A DNA stretch of 64,000 nt from Micromonospora sp. WMMD1120 (GCF_029626235.1 NZ_JARUBO010000005.1:434001-498000), one strand, 5' to 3'. Shown: positions 1-9,048, counted from the first letter of the stretch. Made by a program: numbers and translations. Notes: generated by a model from the letters alone, not told the origin.

Positions 1-171
1 CGGTACGGCGCGTACCTTCCCCGGGGCGAGGCGGCCCGGGCGCTGGTGGTACTCGACCCGGCGGGGACGGTGAGCTGGAGCCACCTGTCGCCGCCCGACG
101 TCAACCCCGGCGCGGACGGCATCTTCGACGCCCTGGACCGAATGGCAGCCGATCGGAAGGTGAGCGCCTGA
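1..171 (+). CDS. Peroxiredoxin-like protein, C-terminal fragment (5' end outside window)
   Basis: An open frame runs from base 1 to a TGA at 169-171 (56 residues). It contains YGAYLP, RALVVLDPAG and TVSWSHLSPP. This is the pattern near the C-terminus of AhpC/TSA-type peroxiredoxins, where a 'RaxFviDpdG' strand is followed by a short region with a proline. The catalytic cysteine would lie upstream of the window, so peroxidase activity cannot be confirmed. The stop overlaps the start of the following DsbA-like gene (TGATG), which suggests translational coupling and a shared role in thiol redox. The call rests on a short C-terminal segment and is moderate. Confidence 0.6.
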   Translation, partial: RYGAYLPRGEAARALVVLDPAGTVSWSHLSPPDVNPGADGIFDALDRMAADRKVSA

Positions 172-719
172 TGAGCACGCCCCTGCAGGTCACCGCCCGG
201 CTCCGCGACCCGGTGACCGACGCGGACCACATCCGCGGGCCGGCGGACGCGGCGGTGACGATCGTCGAGTACGGCGATTTCCAGTGCCAGTTCTGTGGCG
301 CCGCGTACCCGAACCTGCACGAGTTGCTGCGGCAGCGCGCCGACACCGTCCGGCTGGTCTACCGCTACTTTCCCATCGCCAACGTGCACCCGTACGCCGA
401 GCGCGCCGCCGAGACGGCCGAGGCCGCCGGGGTACGGGGACGGTTCTGGGAGATGCACGACTGGCTCTACGAGCACCAGGACCAACTCGACCCGGTGCAC
501 CTCTCCCTCGGCGTCGAACAGGTCGGGTTGCCGCCGGACGAGTTGAACGCCGAGGTGGAGAACCGTACGCACGCGGACCGGGTGCGCCGGGACTTCGTGG
601 GCGGCATCCGCAGCGGGGTGAACGGCACCCCCACCCTGTTCGTCAACGGCGTCCGGCACGACGGCGGCTACGACCTGCCGGACCTGCTGGCGGCCACCGA
701 CGCCGCCGCCGACGCCTGA
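171..719 (+). CDS. DsbA-family thioredoxin-fold protein (cytoplasmic)
   Basis: This 182-residue protein carries a CxxC active site (CQFC, residues 39-42) after the strand TIVEYGDFQ. It also has a cis-proline loop GTPTLFVNG near residue 152, the two hallmarks of the DsbA/thioredoxin fold. A helical insertion of about 80 residues separates them, as in DsbA-like proteins. There is no signal peptide, so it probably acts in the cytosol on disulfides or as a reductase partner. It overlaps the upstream peroxiredoxin fragment by one base, so the two are probably co-expressed and may form a peroxide/thiol redox pair. The substrate is unknown. The gene ends 14 bp from the convergent LuxR gene. Confidence 0.85.
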   Translation: MSTPLQVTARLRDPVTDADHIRGPADAAVTIVEYGDFQCQFCGAAYPNLHELLRQRADTVRLVYRYFPIANVHPYAERAAETAEAAGVRGRFWEMHDWLYEHQDQLDPVHLSLGVEQVGLPPDELNAEVENRTHADRVRRDFVGGIRSGVNGTPTLFVNGVRHDGGYDLPDLLAATDAAADA

Positions 720-733
720 ACGACGAAGCCCGC

Positions 734-3556
734 TCAGATCAGCCGCAACTCGCGCGCCCGCCGGACCGCCTCGCGCCGGCGGGTCGCGTCGAGCTTGCGG
801 TAGATGTTGCGGACGTGGGTCTTGACGGTGTTGACCGAGAGGGACAACTCGCTGGCGATCTCCACGTTGGACAGGATGCTCTGCAGGTAGCGCAGGATGG
901 TCAACTCCCGCTCGGTGAGCGGTTCGTCGAGACCGCCCCGGGGCCCGGCGGCCGACCCGGTGACGTTCTCGCCGGCATCCTGCACCATCTCGCGCACCAG
1001 CGCGAAGTGCGCGGTGCCCGCGTCCAGGTGGGCCGCCAACAGGTCCCGGACCGGCGGCTCGGCGCGGGTGAAGGCCCGCCGGCAGCCCGGCGGACCGGCC
1101 AGGTCGAGCACCTGTTCCAGCAGCCGTCCCGCCCGCCGCCCGTCGCCGGCGCGCTCGGCCAGCACCGCGTCCAGCAGACCCGCGTTCAGGCGTACCGGCA
1201 GGGGCCAGGACGTGGCCGTCTCCGGCTGCCAGTCCGGCAGGGCCCGCTCGGCGGCGGCGGCGTCGCCGGCCAGCAGTTCCACCTTCGCCAGCGCCACCGC
1301 GAGCGCTGGATCGGCGCCCTCGACGCTCACCAGGTCACGGGCGGCGTCCAGGTCGCCCCGCTCGGCGCGCAGCTCGGCCTCGGCGGCCCGCAGCGCAGCG
1401 GTCAGTTCGCCGGCGGACGGCCGGTCGGCGAGCGCGTCCCGGGCCCGGACGAGCAGCCGCTGACCCGCCGCCGGGTCGCCGGCGTCCCGGTGCAGCCACG
1501 CCCGGCAGAGCGCGGCCACCGCCGCCGCCACCGGTTCCCCGTCCAGGGCGGTCCGGGCGTCGCCGTCCTCCGGGACGCCACCCCAGCCGTCGGCGACGGA
1601 CGCCGGGAGGGCGAGGGAGAGGTTCGCCGTGGCCTCCTCGGGCTGGTCCCGCAGCAGCGCCACCACGGCCAGGGCCAGGTACGCGTACGCGCAGTCGAGC
1701 CGACAGGACCAGCCCCGACCGGCCGGCATGGCCAGCGCGTCGCGGGCCGTCCGCTCGGCCGTGGACAGCTCACCGCGGACCGCGAGCAGCACCGCGGCGC
1801 GGCTGGCCGCGACCATTTCGGTACGCGGACGACCGGCCTCCCGGGCCGCCGCGTGGGCCCGGACGAACCGGCCGGTCGGCAACCCGCCGTCGGCCAGCTC
1901 GACAAGCCCCAGCGCGGTGCCGGTGAAGGCGCGCAGGTCCAGGTCGTCCGCCGCGCCGCCGCCACCCGCCGTGGGAGCGGAGCGTGCCGCGGAGGTCGGC
2001 GGGACGTCGGGCGGCCGGGTGCGCAGCAGCCGCGCGGCGGTGGAGCGGGCCGCGGCGTGGTCGCCCGCGAGCCGGGCCAGCGTCAGCTCCAGCGCGGTGA
2101 CCAACCGGAGGAACCGGTCGCGACGCGGCACCGGCAGGTTGGTGGCCCACCCGGCGGCGGCGTGCAGGTGGCCGGTCGCAGCCGGCAGGTCCCCGGCGTA
2201 CGCCCGCTCGGCGGCGCAGGCCAACACCACCTCCGGGTCGGCGCGGAGCACGAGGTCCGGCGGGGGCGTCGGCGCCGGGACGGGCACCGACGCGGCGTCG
2301 TACCGGGTCAGCTCCGGCCAGTGTGCGACCAGCAGGTCGCCGGCCAGGTCCCACCGGCCGGCGGTCAGCGCGTGCCGCAGGCCGTCGGCGGGGCGGCCGT
2401 TGCCGGCGTACCAGTCGGCGGCGCGGACGTGCAGCTCACGGACCTCGTCGGGAGGCAGCCGCTCCAGGTCCGCGCGGAGCAGGTCGGCGAGCAGCGCCTC
2501 GCAGCGGTACCACGGCGGCCGGGTGTCCTCCCGGCGCAGCAGGCCACCGGTCCCGGCCAGGTCGGCCAGCGCCTGGCCGGCGTCGACGCGACCGGTCAGC
2601 GCCTCGGCCAGGGCGGCGCAGACACTGTCCACCACAGCGGTACGACGCAACAGGTCCAGCGCGGACGGGTCGACAGCGACGAGCACCTCCTCGCGCAGGT
2701 AACCCGCGACCTCCGGTTGGTCGCCGCCGAACTGCCCCACCCACCGCTCCGGGTCGGGCTGTCCGCGTACACCGAGGGCGGCGATGCGCAGCGCGGCCGG
2801 CCAGCCGCCGGTGCGCCCACGCAGCCGGCGCACGGCGGTCGCCGGTAGCGCGGCGGCGTGCGCGGTGAGCAGGTCGGCGACCTCGTCGTCGGTGAACGCC
2901 AGCTCGTCCCGCCCGATCTCGGTCAGCTCGCCCGCGAGGCGGAGCCGGTGCAGCGGCAGGTGCACGCCGGCCCGCGCCCCGACCACCAGGCGCAGCCGCT
3001 GGTCGGCGTGGCGCAGCAGGAACTCCAGGCCGGCCAACGGCGCCGGGTCGGCGACCCGGTGCAGGTCGTCCAGGATCAGCAGCACCGGACGGTCCGCGAC
3101 GGCCAGCGTCGCCGCCAACGCCTCCAACTGGTCGGGGCGCGGTGGGCGGTCGGGCACCAGGCCGTCCTCGGCCGACCCGGTCGCCGAGCGCAGCGCCGCC
3201 GCGAGGTACGCCCACAGACGGTCCCCGTCGTCCCCGGCCTCCACCGACACCCACGCCGGGACCGGCTCGTCCACCGCCGCCACCGACAGGTCACCCGAGT
3301 CGGGCACGACGGTCCCCGGCTCGGCCTCCGGCGTGCCGCCGGACAGCCGTACCCACGAGGCGAGCAACGTCGTCTTGCCCCAGCCCGCCGGGGCGGCGAC
3401 AAGCGTGACCGCTCCGGTGCTGCCCTCGTCCAGCCGGCGCAGCAGCCGGGGCCGGGCCACCACCGGCTCCGGCGGCACGGCCGGGGTCAGTCGAGACGCC
3501 AGCAGCGGCGGTCCGGGCGCCGTCTCGGCCCGTACGGGATTCTGCTGTCGCGGCAC
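734..3556 (-). CDS. Large ATP-binding LuxR-family regulator (LAL/MalT-like)
   Basis: The 940-residue protein has a Walker A motif APAGWGKTT near residues 55-63 and a Walker B-like segment VLLILDDLHRV near 165. A long alpha-helical, TPR-like middle follows. The C-terminus is a GerE/LuxR helix-turn-helix (LTERELTILRYLQ, then EIASELSLSVNTVKTHVRN). Size and domain order match the MalT/LAL family of signal-transduction ATPases, which activate transcription when inducer and ATP bind. The first codon used here is GTG at 3556; a slightly later start cannot be excluded, because the first 30 residues are proline-rich and poorly conserved. It is divergent from the small gene at 3696, with 139 bp between them. 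The target is not evident. Confidence 0.9.
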   Translation of the reverse strand: MPRQQNPVRAETAPGPPLLASRLTPAVPPEPVVARPRLLRRLDEGSTGAVTLVAAPAGWGKTTLLASWVRLSGGTPEAEPGTVVPDSGDLSVAAVDEPVPAWVSVEAGDDGDRLWAYLAAALRSATGSAEDGLVPDRPPRPDQLEALAATLAVADRPVLLILDDLHRVADPAPLAGLEFLLRHADQRLRLVVGARAGVHLPLHRLRLAGELTEIGRDELAFTDDEVADLLTAHAAALPATAVRRLRGRTGGWPAALRIAALGVRGQPDPERWVGQFGGDQPEVAGYLREEVLVAVDPSALDLLRRTAVVDSVCAALAEALTGRVDAGQALADLAGTGGLLRREDTRPPWYRCEALLADLLRADLERLPPDEVRELHVRAADWYAGNGRPADGLRHALTAGRWDLAGDLLVAHWPELTRYDAASVPVPAPTPPPDLVLRADPEVVLACAAERAYAGDLPAATGHLHAAAGWATNLPVPRRDRFLRLVTALELTLARLAGDHAAARSTAARLLRTRPPDVPPTSAARSAPTAGGGGAADDLDLRAFTGTALGLVELADGGLPTGRFVRAHAAAREAGRPRTEMVAASRAAVLLAVRGELSTAERTARDALAMPAGRGWSCRLDCAYAYLALAVVALLRDQPEEATANLSLALPASVADGWGGVPEDGDARTALDGEPVAAAVAALCRAWLHRDAGDPAAGQRLLVRARDALADRPSAGELTAALRAAEAELRAERGDLDAARDLVSVEGADPALAVALAKVELLAGDAAAAERALPDWQPETATSWPLPVRLNAGLLDAVLAERAGDGRRAGRLLEQVLDLAGPPGCRRAFTRAEPPVRDLLAAHLDAGTAHFALVREMVQDAGENVTGSAAGPRGGLDEPLTERELTILRYLQSILSNVEIASELSLSVNTVKTHVRNIYRKLDATRRREAVRRARELRLI

Positions 3557-3695
3557 CCGGCCCCACCCCCACCACGCGTTCCGCCCCCGGTCGGCGAGCG
3601 GTTACCCGGAGTGGGCCGGTTCACCCCTTCCGGGCGAGCACGCTTCACCCGCCGCCGACCGACGATCGCAGGACGTGAACCCGGAAGGACCGGTG

Positions 3696-4130
3696 GTGCC
3701 GATGGGACGGCTGGGACGGGTCGGACGGCTGGCGCTCGGCGCGGCGGCGCGCGTGCTGCGCGTACCCCGGTGGCCTGGACGGTTCGCGACGGACCGTGAC
3801 CCGGCCGCGCCGGAGCGCTGGGAGGTGGTGACCGTCGACCGGCCGCCGGAGCAGGTCCTTCCCGGCGGGCGCTGGCCCGAGCCGCTGCGCCGCCTGGACG
3901 GCGCGATCGAGGTGCGGACGCGCCGGGCGCCCGGTGACCGGGGCACCGAGCTGGCCGCCCGGCGCCTGGCCGGCGGGGCCCCGCCCCGGGGGCTGGCCGC
4001 GCACCTGGTCGGTGACGACCCCCGGCTGCTGCTCCGCCGCACCCTGCGACAGGTGAAGCAGCGGGCGGAGGCCGGTGAGGTGCTGCGCGCGGACCGGTCC
4101 CCGCTGGACCGTCCCGAGGTCCGCCGGTGA
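3696..4130 (+). CDS. Uncharacterised basic protein next to alcohol dehydrogenase
   Basis: A GTG start at 3696 is preceded by GGAAGGA six bases upstream; ATG at 3702 is the alternative. The protein has about 144 residues. An Arg/Gly-rich N-terminus is followed by WEVVTVDRPPEQV, LDGAIEVRTRRAPGDRGTEL and LRRTLRQVKQRAEAGEV. The layout recalls small proteins related to SRPBCC/cyclase-type folds that often precede zinc alcohol dehydrogenases in actinomycetes, but I cannot assign a function. Its stop overlaps the GTG start of the dehydrogenase (GTGA), so the two are translationally coupled. There is no signal peptide or membrane segment. The call is confident as a gene and weak as to role. Confidence 0.65.
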   Translation: MPMGRLGRVGRLALGAAARVLRVPRWPGRFATDRDPAAPERWEVVTVDRPPEQVLPGGRWPEPLRRLDGAIEVRTRRAPGDRGTELAARRLAGGAPPRGLAAHLVGDDPRLLLRRTLRQVKQRAEAGEVLRADRSPLDRPEVRR

Positions 4131-5263
4131 GGGCGCTGTGCTGGGTGGGCGCCGACGAGCTGGCGGTACGCGAGGTGCCCGACCCGGAGCTGCGCAACGA
4201 GCGGGACGTCATCGTCCGGGTACGCCGCAGCGCCACCTGCGGCGGTGACCTGCCACTGCTGGCCGGCCGGCATCCGTTGCTGCGCCCCGGCGACGTGCTC
4301 GGCGCGGAGTTCCTCGGCGAGGTGGTCGAGGTCGGCCCCGGTGTGCGCCGGCACCGTCCCGGCGACCGGGTGGTCGTCGGCACGAGCGTCGCCTGCGGCG
4401 GCTGCTGGTACTGCCGTCACGGCCTGCACTCCTGCTGCGACAACGGCAGCGCCGACCCGGCGAGCGTCGATCCCGACTGGACGCACGGGGACGCGGGCTG
4501 CTTCGGCCGACCCCGGGCGGCGGGCGGGTTCGCGGGCGGCCACGCCGAGTACGTGCGGGTGCCGTACGCCGACGTCGGCGCGTTCGCGGTGCCGGACGCG
4601 GTGGACGACGACCGGGCGGTGTTCGCCGCCGACGCGGCGCCGACCGGGTGGCTGGCCGCCGAGGCGGGTGGGGTACGCCCCGGCGACGTGGTGGCCGTCT
4701 GGGGCGCCGGGGCGGTGGGCCAGTTGAGCGCCAGCGCCGCGGTGCTGTCGGGCGCCGAGCGGGTGCTCGTCGTGGACCGGCACGCGGACCGGTTGCGGAT
4801 GGCCGAGCGGTACTGCGGGGCGGAGCCGCTGGACTACCGGCGTACCGACGTCGCGGCGGAGCTCCGCGAGCGCAGCGGCGGACGCGGGCCGGACGTCTGC
4901 GTGGTGGCGGTGGGCTCGCCGCCGGCGGACCGCCTTCTCCGTCGGCGGGCGGACCGGCCGGACGCGCTCCGCGAGGCCGTGTACGCCTGCCGTAAGGGCG
5001 GTGTGGTGGTGGTGCTCGACGGGACGGACGGGTTCGTCGACGCGTTTCCCCTGGGCACGGTGACCGAGCGGCGGCTCACGCTGCGCGGTGTGCGTCGCGC
5101 GGAGGTGCGCGACGTGCCGATGCTGCTGGACCGGATGGCTCGCGACGAGCTGCGCACCGAACACCTCGCCACCCACCGGCTGCCCCTGCGCCAGGGTCCG
5201 CACGGGTACGCGCTGTTCCGGGACCGGGCCGACGGCTGCGTACGAGCGGTGTTCACGCCGTGA
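4127..5263 (+). CDS. Zinc-dependent alcohol dehydrogenase (MDR superfamily)
   Basis: The protein has 378 residues and starts with GTG. The N-terminal catalytic domain has the GroES-like motif GDVLGAEFLGEVVEVG and a structural-zinc cysteine cluster (CGGCWYCRHGLHSC, residues about 88-101). The Rossmann motif is AVWGAGAVGQLS near residue 190, followed by VLVVDRHADRL, whose acidic residue after the second strand favours NAD(H). A candidate catalytic-zinc ligand set is Cys near 39 (SATCGGD) and the Glu in GAEF. This is a typical medium-chain dehydrogenase in length and order; the substrate (glutathione- or formaldehyde-type or other alcohol) cannot be told. It is coupled to the small upstream gene by a 4-base overlap. 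Confidence 0.92.
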   Translation: MRALCWVGADELAVREVPDPELRNERDVIVRVRRSATCGGDLPLLAGRHPLLRPGDVLGAEFLGEVVEVGPGVRRHRPGDRVVVGTSVACGGCWYCRHGLHSCCDNGSADPASVDPDWTHGDAGCFGRPRAAGGFAGGHAEYVRVPYADVGAFAVPDAVDDDRAVFAADAAPTGWLAAEAGGVRPGDVVAVWGAGAVGQLSASAAVLSGAERVLVVDRHADRLRMAERYCGAEPLDYRRTDVAAELRERSGGRGPDVCVVAVGSPPADRLLRRRADRPDALREAVYACRKGGVVVVLDGTDGFVDAFPLGTVTERRLTLRGVRRAEVRDVPMLLDRMARDELRTEHLATHRLPLRQGPHGYALFRDRADGCVRAVFTP

Positions 5264-5305
5264 CGCCCTGCTCGCCGGTGCGCGCGCCCTGCTCGCCGGT
5301 GCGCG
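5264..5305 (+). repeat. Perfect 21-bp tandem duplication
   Basis: Two adjacent identical 21-bp units occupy 5264-5284 and 5285-5305 (each beginning CGCCCTGCTCGCC). They sit in the short gap between the alcohol dehydrogenase and the next gene. They look like a recent slippage duplication. Neither unit contains an obvious operator symmetry. Confidence 0.95.
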
Positions 5306-5333
5306 TCGGGGCGGCGGGTGACAGACTCCGGGG

Positions 5334-6515
5334 ATGACCGGGGAGCGGACGTACGACGTGGTGCTGTTCGGCGCGACCGGGTTCACCGGTGGACTGACCG
5401 CCGAGTACCTGGCCCGGCACGCGCCCGCCGGGCTGCGCTGGGCGCTGGCCGGGCGCAGCCCGGAACGCCTCGCCGCCGTCCGGGGCCGGCTCGTCGCGAT
5501 CGACGGGGCGCTCGCCGAGCTGCCGCTACTCACGGCCGACGTGACCGACGCCGGATCGCTGCGGGCGGTGGCGGGAAGCGCCCGGGTGGTCGCCAGCACC
5601 GTCGGTCCGTTCATCCGGCACGGAGAGCCGCTCGTCGCGGCCTGCGCGCGGGCCGGCACCGACTACCTGGACATCACCGGCGAGCCGGAGTTCGTCGACC
5701 GGATGTACCTGCGCCACCACGCCGAGGCGACGCGCACCGGGGCCCGGCTGGTGCACGCCTGCGGGTTCGACTCGATCCCGCACGACCTGGGCGCCTGGTT
5801 CACCGTCAAGCAGTTGCCCACCGACGTCCCGATCAGTGTGGACGGTTACGTGCGCGCCGGTGGCCGGTTCTCCGCCGGCACCTACCACTCGGCGCTCACC
5901 GCGTTCTCCCGGTCCGGGCAGGCCAGCCAGGCCGCCCGGGAGCGTCGGGCGGTCGAACCCCGCCCCACCGACCGCCGGGTGCGGGCGGTGCCCGGTCGGC
6001 TCGCCCGCTCGGCGGAGCTGGGCGTCTGGACCGTGCCGCTGCCGACCATCGACCCGCAGGTGGTCCGCCGTTCGGCGGCGGCCCGTCCGGAGTACGGTCC
6101 GGACTTCCGCTACCGGCACTTCGCCGCCGTCAAGCGGCTGCCGACAGTGCTGGCCGGCGCGGTCGGGCTCGGCGCGCTGATCGGGCTGGTGAAGCTCCCG
6201 CCGAGCCGGCGTTGGCTGCTCAACCGGCTCGCCTCCGGGCAGGGGCCCACCGCGCGGCAGCGGGCCTCGTCCTGGTTCCGGGTCCGGTTCGTCGGCACCG
6301 GCGGCGGCCAGCGGGTGGTCACCGAGGTGTCCGGCGGTGACCCCGGTTACGACGAGACGGCGAAGATGCTCGCCGAGGCGGCGCTCTGCCTGGCGCTGGA
6401 CGACCTCCCGCCGACCGCCGGCCAGCTCACCCCGGTCGCGGCGATGGGTGACGCGCTGCTCGACCGGCTGACCCGGGCCGGCCTCACCTTCCGGGTGCTG
6501 GACCGTTCGGCTTGA
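5334..6515 (+). CDS. Saccharopine-dehydrogenase-like NAD(P)-binding reductase (trans-acting enoyl reductase type)
   Basis: The protein has 393 residues. An N-terminal Rossmann motif VVLFGATGFTGGLTAEYL (residues 9-26) is followed by ALAGRSPERLAAV, whose GRS-R pattern favours NADP(H). The motif DYLDITGEPEFV and the GFDSIPHDLG region are typical of saccharopine-dehydrogenase-like proteins such as mycobacterial trans-acting enoyl reductases and human SCCPDH. A hydrophobic stretch near residues 265-280 (LAGAVGLGALIGLV) may dip into the membrane. True lysine-biosynthetic saccharopine dehydrogenase is unlikely. No partner polyketide synthase lies nearby, so the substrate is unknown; membrane lipid metabolism is a reasonable guess. 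Confidence 0.88.
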   Translation: MTGERTYDVVLFGATGFTGGLTAEYLARHAPAGLRWALAGRSPERLAAVRGRLVAIDGALAELPLLTADVTDAGSLRAVAGSARVVASTVGPFIRHGEPLVAACARAGTDYLDITGEPEFVDRMYLRHHAEATRTGARLVHACGFDSIPHDLGAWFTVKQLPTDVPISVDGYVRAGGRFSAGTYHSALTAFSRSGQASQAARERRAVEPRPTDRRVRAVPGRLARSAELGVWTVPLPTIDPQVVRRSAAARPEYGPDFRYRHFAAVKRLPTVLAGAVGLGALIGLVKLPPSRRWLLNRLASGQGPTARQRASSWFRVRFVGTGGGQRVVTEVSGGDPGYDETAKMLAEAALCLALDDLPPTAGQLTPVAAMGDALLDRLTRAGLTFRVLDRSA

Positions 6516-6540
6516 CCCTCGACCGGGTCGAGGGGGCAGG

Positions 6541-7623
6541 ATGCCGCACGTGAGCGACCTGCACAGCATCGGTGAGCTGGCCCGAGCCAGCGGCCTGACC
6601 GTCAGCGCGCTGCGCTTCTACGACTCGGCCGGGGTGCTGGAGCCGGCCCTGGTCGACCCGGTGACCGGTTACCGCTGGTACGCCGAGGAGCAGATCGCCC
6701 CGGCCCGGCTGGTGGCCGGGCTGCGTCGGATCGGCATGCCGGTGCCGGAGATCGCCGCGGCGGTCCGCGCGGAGCCGAAGGTGGTGCACGACCTGCTCGA
6801 CACGCACCTGCGCCGGCTGGCCGACGGGCTCGCCGACGCCCGTCGTGAGGTGGCCCGGCTCCGGGCGCTGGTCAGCCCGACCGGGACGGCCACCACCACC
6901 CTGCTGCTCTCCCCCGCCGACCTGGCCGCCGCGCTGGACGCGGTGCGCTTCGCCGTCGGCGTCGACAGGGAGCTGCCGATGCTCTCCGGCGTGCTGTTCG
7001 ACGTGGAGTCCGACGGCGTCCGGCTGGTCGCCACCGACCGCTACCGGCTGGCGCTGGCACGGGCCACGGCCGACGTCGACGGTCCGCCGGCACGGGTGTT
7101 CGTTCCGGTCGCTCTCGTCGACGCGGTGCGACCGCTGCTCGACGTCGCCGACACCTGGCCGGTGCGGCTGACCGTGGCGGGCGGGCAGCTACGGCTGCGG
7201 GTGGCCGACCGCACGTTGACCGGGGACGCCCTGCCGTACGACTTCCCGGACTACCGACGGCTGCTGCGCACGTCGGTGGGCGAGCGACCCACCGCCCGCC
7301 GGGTCCGGGTGGACGTGGCCACGCTGCGCGCCGCGCTGGCCGACCCGGCGGCCCCCACCGTCGCCGTCGTCCACGACGGCACGCCCCGGGAGGTCACCGT
7401 GCTCGGTGTCGACGACGACGGCGGCCTGCGCCTGCTCCCCGACACCGACCTGGGCGCCGACGTGCTGCGGGTCGGGGTGGACGGTGGCTACCTGCTGGAC
7501 GCGCTGGACGCGGCGGGCGCCCCGCAACTGGTGCTGGAGCTGGACGGGCCGATCGCCCCGCTGGCCGTACGTCGGCCGGACGACGCGGACACCTACTCGG
7601 TGCTGATGCCGATCCGGCTCTGA
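6541..7623 (+). CDS. MerR-family regulator fused to a DNA sliding-clamp (DnaN)-like module
   Basis: The protein has 360 residues. Residues about 8-75 form a MerR winged helix (IGELARASGLTVSALRFYD, then GYRWYAEEQI), followed by a coiled dimerisation helix to about residue 115. The remaining roughly 245 residues do not look like a usual MerR effector domain. They resemble the bacterial beta clamp: LAAALDAVRFAVGVDRELP, LSGVLFDVESDGVRLVATD, RYRLALARA, and a C-terminal YSVLMPIRL that closely mimics the DnaN end (..YLLMPVRL). The length fits two of the three clamp domains. Related proteins exist in actinomycetes, but their role is not established to my knowledge. It lies just upstream of serS on the same strand. 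Confidence 0.85.
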   Translation: MPHVSDLHSIGELARASGLTVSALRFYDSAGVLEPALVDPVTGYRWYAEEQIAPARLVAGLRRIGMPVPEIAAAVRAEPKVVHDLLDTHLRRLADGLADARREVARLRALVSPTGTATTTLLLSPADLAAALDAVRFAVGVDRELPMLSGVLFDVESDGVRLVATDRYRLALARATADVDGPPARVFVPVALVDAVRPLLDVADTWPVRLTVAGGQLRLRVADRTLTGDALPYDFPDYRRLLRTSVGERPTARRVRVDVATLRAALADPAAPTVAVVHDGTPREVTVLGVDDDGGLRLLPDTDLGADVLRVGVDGGYLLDALDAAGAPQLVLELDGPIAPLAVRRPDDADTYSVLMPIRL

Positions 7624-7718
7624 GCGCGGGCCCGCAGTCCCCGTCCCGGATGCGCTGGCCCGCGACGGTAGCATCGGGTGGTTCACCTGTGACCCCGGAC
7701 GGAGGCGTACGGAGCAGC

Positions 7719-9002
7719 ATGCTCGACATGGAGTTGATCCGGAAGGATCGCGAGGCGGTGGCGACCGCGCTGGCGAAGCGACTGGATCCCGCCGAGGTCA
7801 CCCGGTCCCTGGACGAGATCCAGCGACTCGACCAGGAACGCCGCGCCCTGATCACGGAGATCGACGCCGAGCGGCAGCGCCGCAAGGCCGAGGCACGGGC
7901 GTACGCGCAGGCCAAGCGCGCCGGCGAGGAGCCGCAGGTCGCCGCGCCGGACGCCGAGCGCAGGCAGCTCGCCGACCTGGAGTCCCAGCTCGACGGCGTG
8001 CAGGCCCGGTTGCGCGACGCGATGAGCGAGTTGCCCAACCTGCCCAGCGACGACGTCGTGGCCGGCGGCAAGGAGGCCAACCGGGTCGTCAAGACCTTCG
8101 GCGAGCCGCCGGTGATCGAGAAGGTCCGCGACCACGTGGAGCTGAGCCGCGCGCTGGGGCTGGTCGACTACGAGCGGGGGGTCAAGCTCGGCGGTTCCGG
8201 CTTCTGGATCTACACCGGCATCGGCGCCCGGCTGGAGTGGGCGCTGCTCAACTACTTCGTCGACCAGCACATCCGGGCCGGCTACGAGTTCCTGCTGCCG
8301 CCGCACCTGCTGCTCGACTCGGCCGGCTTCGCCGCCGGCCAGTTCCCCAAGTTCTACGACGACGTCTACCACCTGGACCGGGAGTCCGCGCCACGTGGGC
8401 AGTTCCTGCTGCCGACGTCGGAGACGGCGATCCTGGGCGCGTACCAGGACGAGATCCTGGAGACGGCGAAGCTGCCGCTGCGGGCGTTCGCGTACACCCC
8501 GTGCTACCGGCGGGAGTCGGCGGGCTCACACTCGGACGAGCGCGGCACGGTGCGCGGGCACCAGTTCAACAAGGTGGAGATCTTCCAGTTCACCCTGCCG
8601 GAGCAGGCCGACGCGGCACTGGAGGAGATGCTCGCCCACGCCGAGAGCCTGGTCGAGGGTCTGGGCCTGCACTACCAGCGCACGCTGCTCTCGGCCGGTG
8701 ACGCCAGCGCCTCGATGAAGAAGACCCTCGACATCGAGGTGTGGATGCCGAGCACCGGCAAGTACAAGGAGGTGTCGTCGGTCTCCTGGGCCGGCGACTA
8801 CCAGGCCCGCCGGGCGGCCATCCGCTACCGGGAGCCGGGTGGCAAGCAGACCCGGTTCGTGCACACCCTCAACGGCTCCGCCCTGGCCACCAGCCGCCTC
8901 TTCCCGGCCATCCTGGAGCAGTACCAGCAGGCCGACGGCAGCGTCCTGGTCCCCAAGGTCCTCCAGGACCGCCTAGGCACCGACCGCCTAACCCCCCGCT
9001 GA
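7719..9002 (+). CDS. serS: Seryl-tRNA synthetase
   Basis: It charges tRNA-Ser (and tRNA-Sec where present) with serine in the cytoplasm. The ATG at 7719 gives 427 residues, the normal class II SerRS length, and the start MLDMELIRKDREAV matches the family; GGAG lies just upstream. The N-terminal coiled-coil arm spans roughly residues 30-100 (RRALITEIDAERQRRKAEAR). Motif 2 is YRRESAGSHSDERGT followed by RGHQFNKVEIFQF, and motif 3 is ALATSRLFPAILEQYQ. An upstream in-frame ATG at 7650 is rejected because the extra residues are not SerRS-like. A TAGCAT element at 7669-7674 is a possible -10 box. No T-box leader was seen. Confidence 0.97.
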   Translation: MLDMELIRKDREAVATALAKRLDPAEVTRSLDEIQRLDQERRALITEIDAERQRRKAEARAYAQAKRAGEEPQVAAPDAERRQLADLESQLDGVQARLRDAMSELPNLPSDDVVAGGKEANRVVKTFGEPPVIEKVRDHVELSRALGLVDYERGVKLGGSGFWIYTGIGARLEWALLNYFVDQHIRAGYEFLLPPHLLLDSAGFAAGQFPKFYDDVYHLDRESAPRGQFLLPTSETAILGAYQDEILETAKLPLRAFAYTPCYRRESAGSHSDERGTVRGHQFNKVEIFQFTLPEQADAALEEMLAHAESLVEGLGLHYQRTLLSAGDASASMKKTLDIEVWMPSTGKYKEVSSVSWAGDYQARRAAIRYREPGGKQTRFVHTLNGSALATSRLFPAILEQYQQADGSVLVPKVLQDRLGTDRLTPR

Positions 9003-9048
9003 CCCCCCACCCCCCACCCCACCCACCCCACCCACCCCCGCCCGCACC

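Noticed and set aside
284..2848. An 854-residue plus-strand open frame opposite the LuxR gene
   Set aside because: The sequence is Arg/Gly/Pro-rich with no family pattern. It is the antisense shadow of a convincing LAL regulator; GC-rich DNA keeps such frames open.
7624..7718. T-box leader upstream of serS
   Set aside because: Only 95 bases separate the genes, with no specifier stem or T-box sequence, and actinobacterial T-boxes are mostly linked to ileS.
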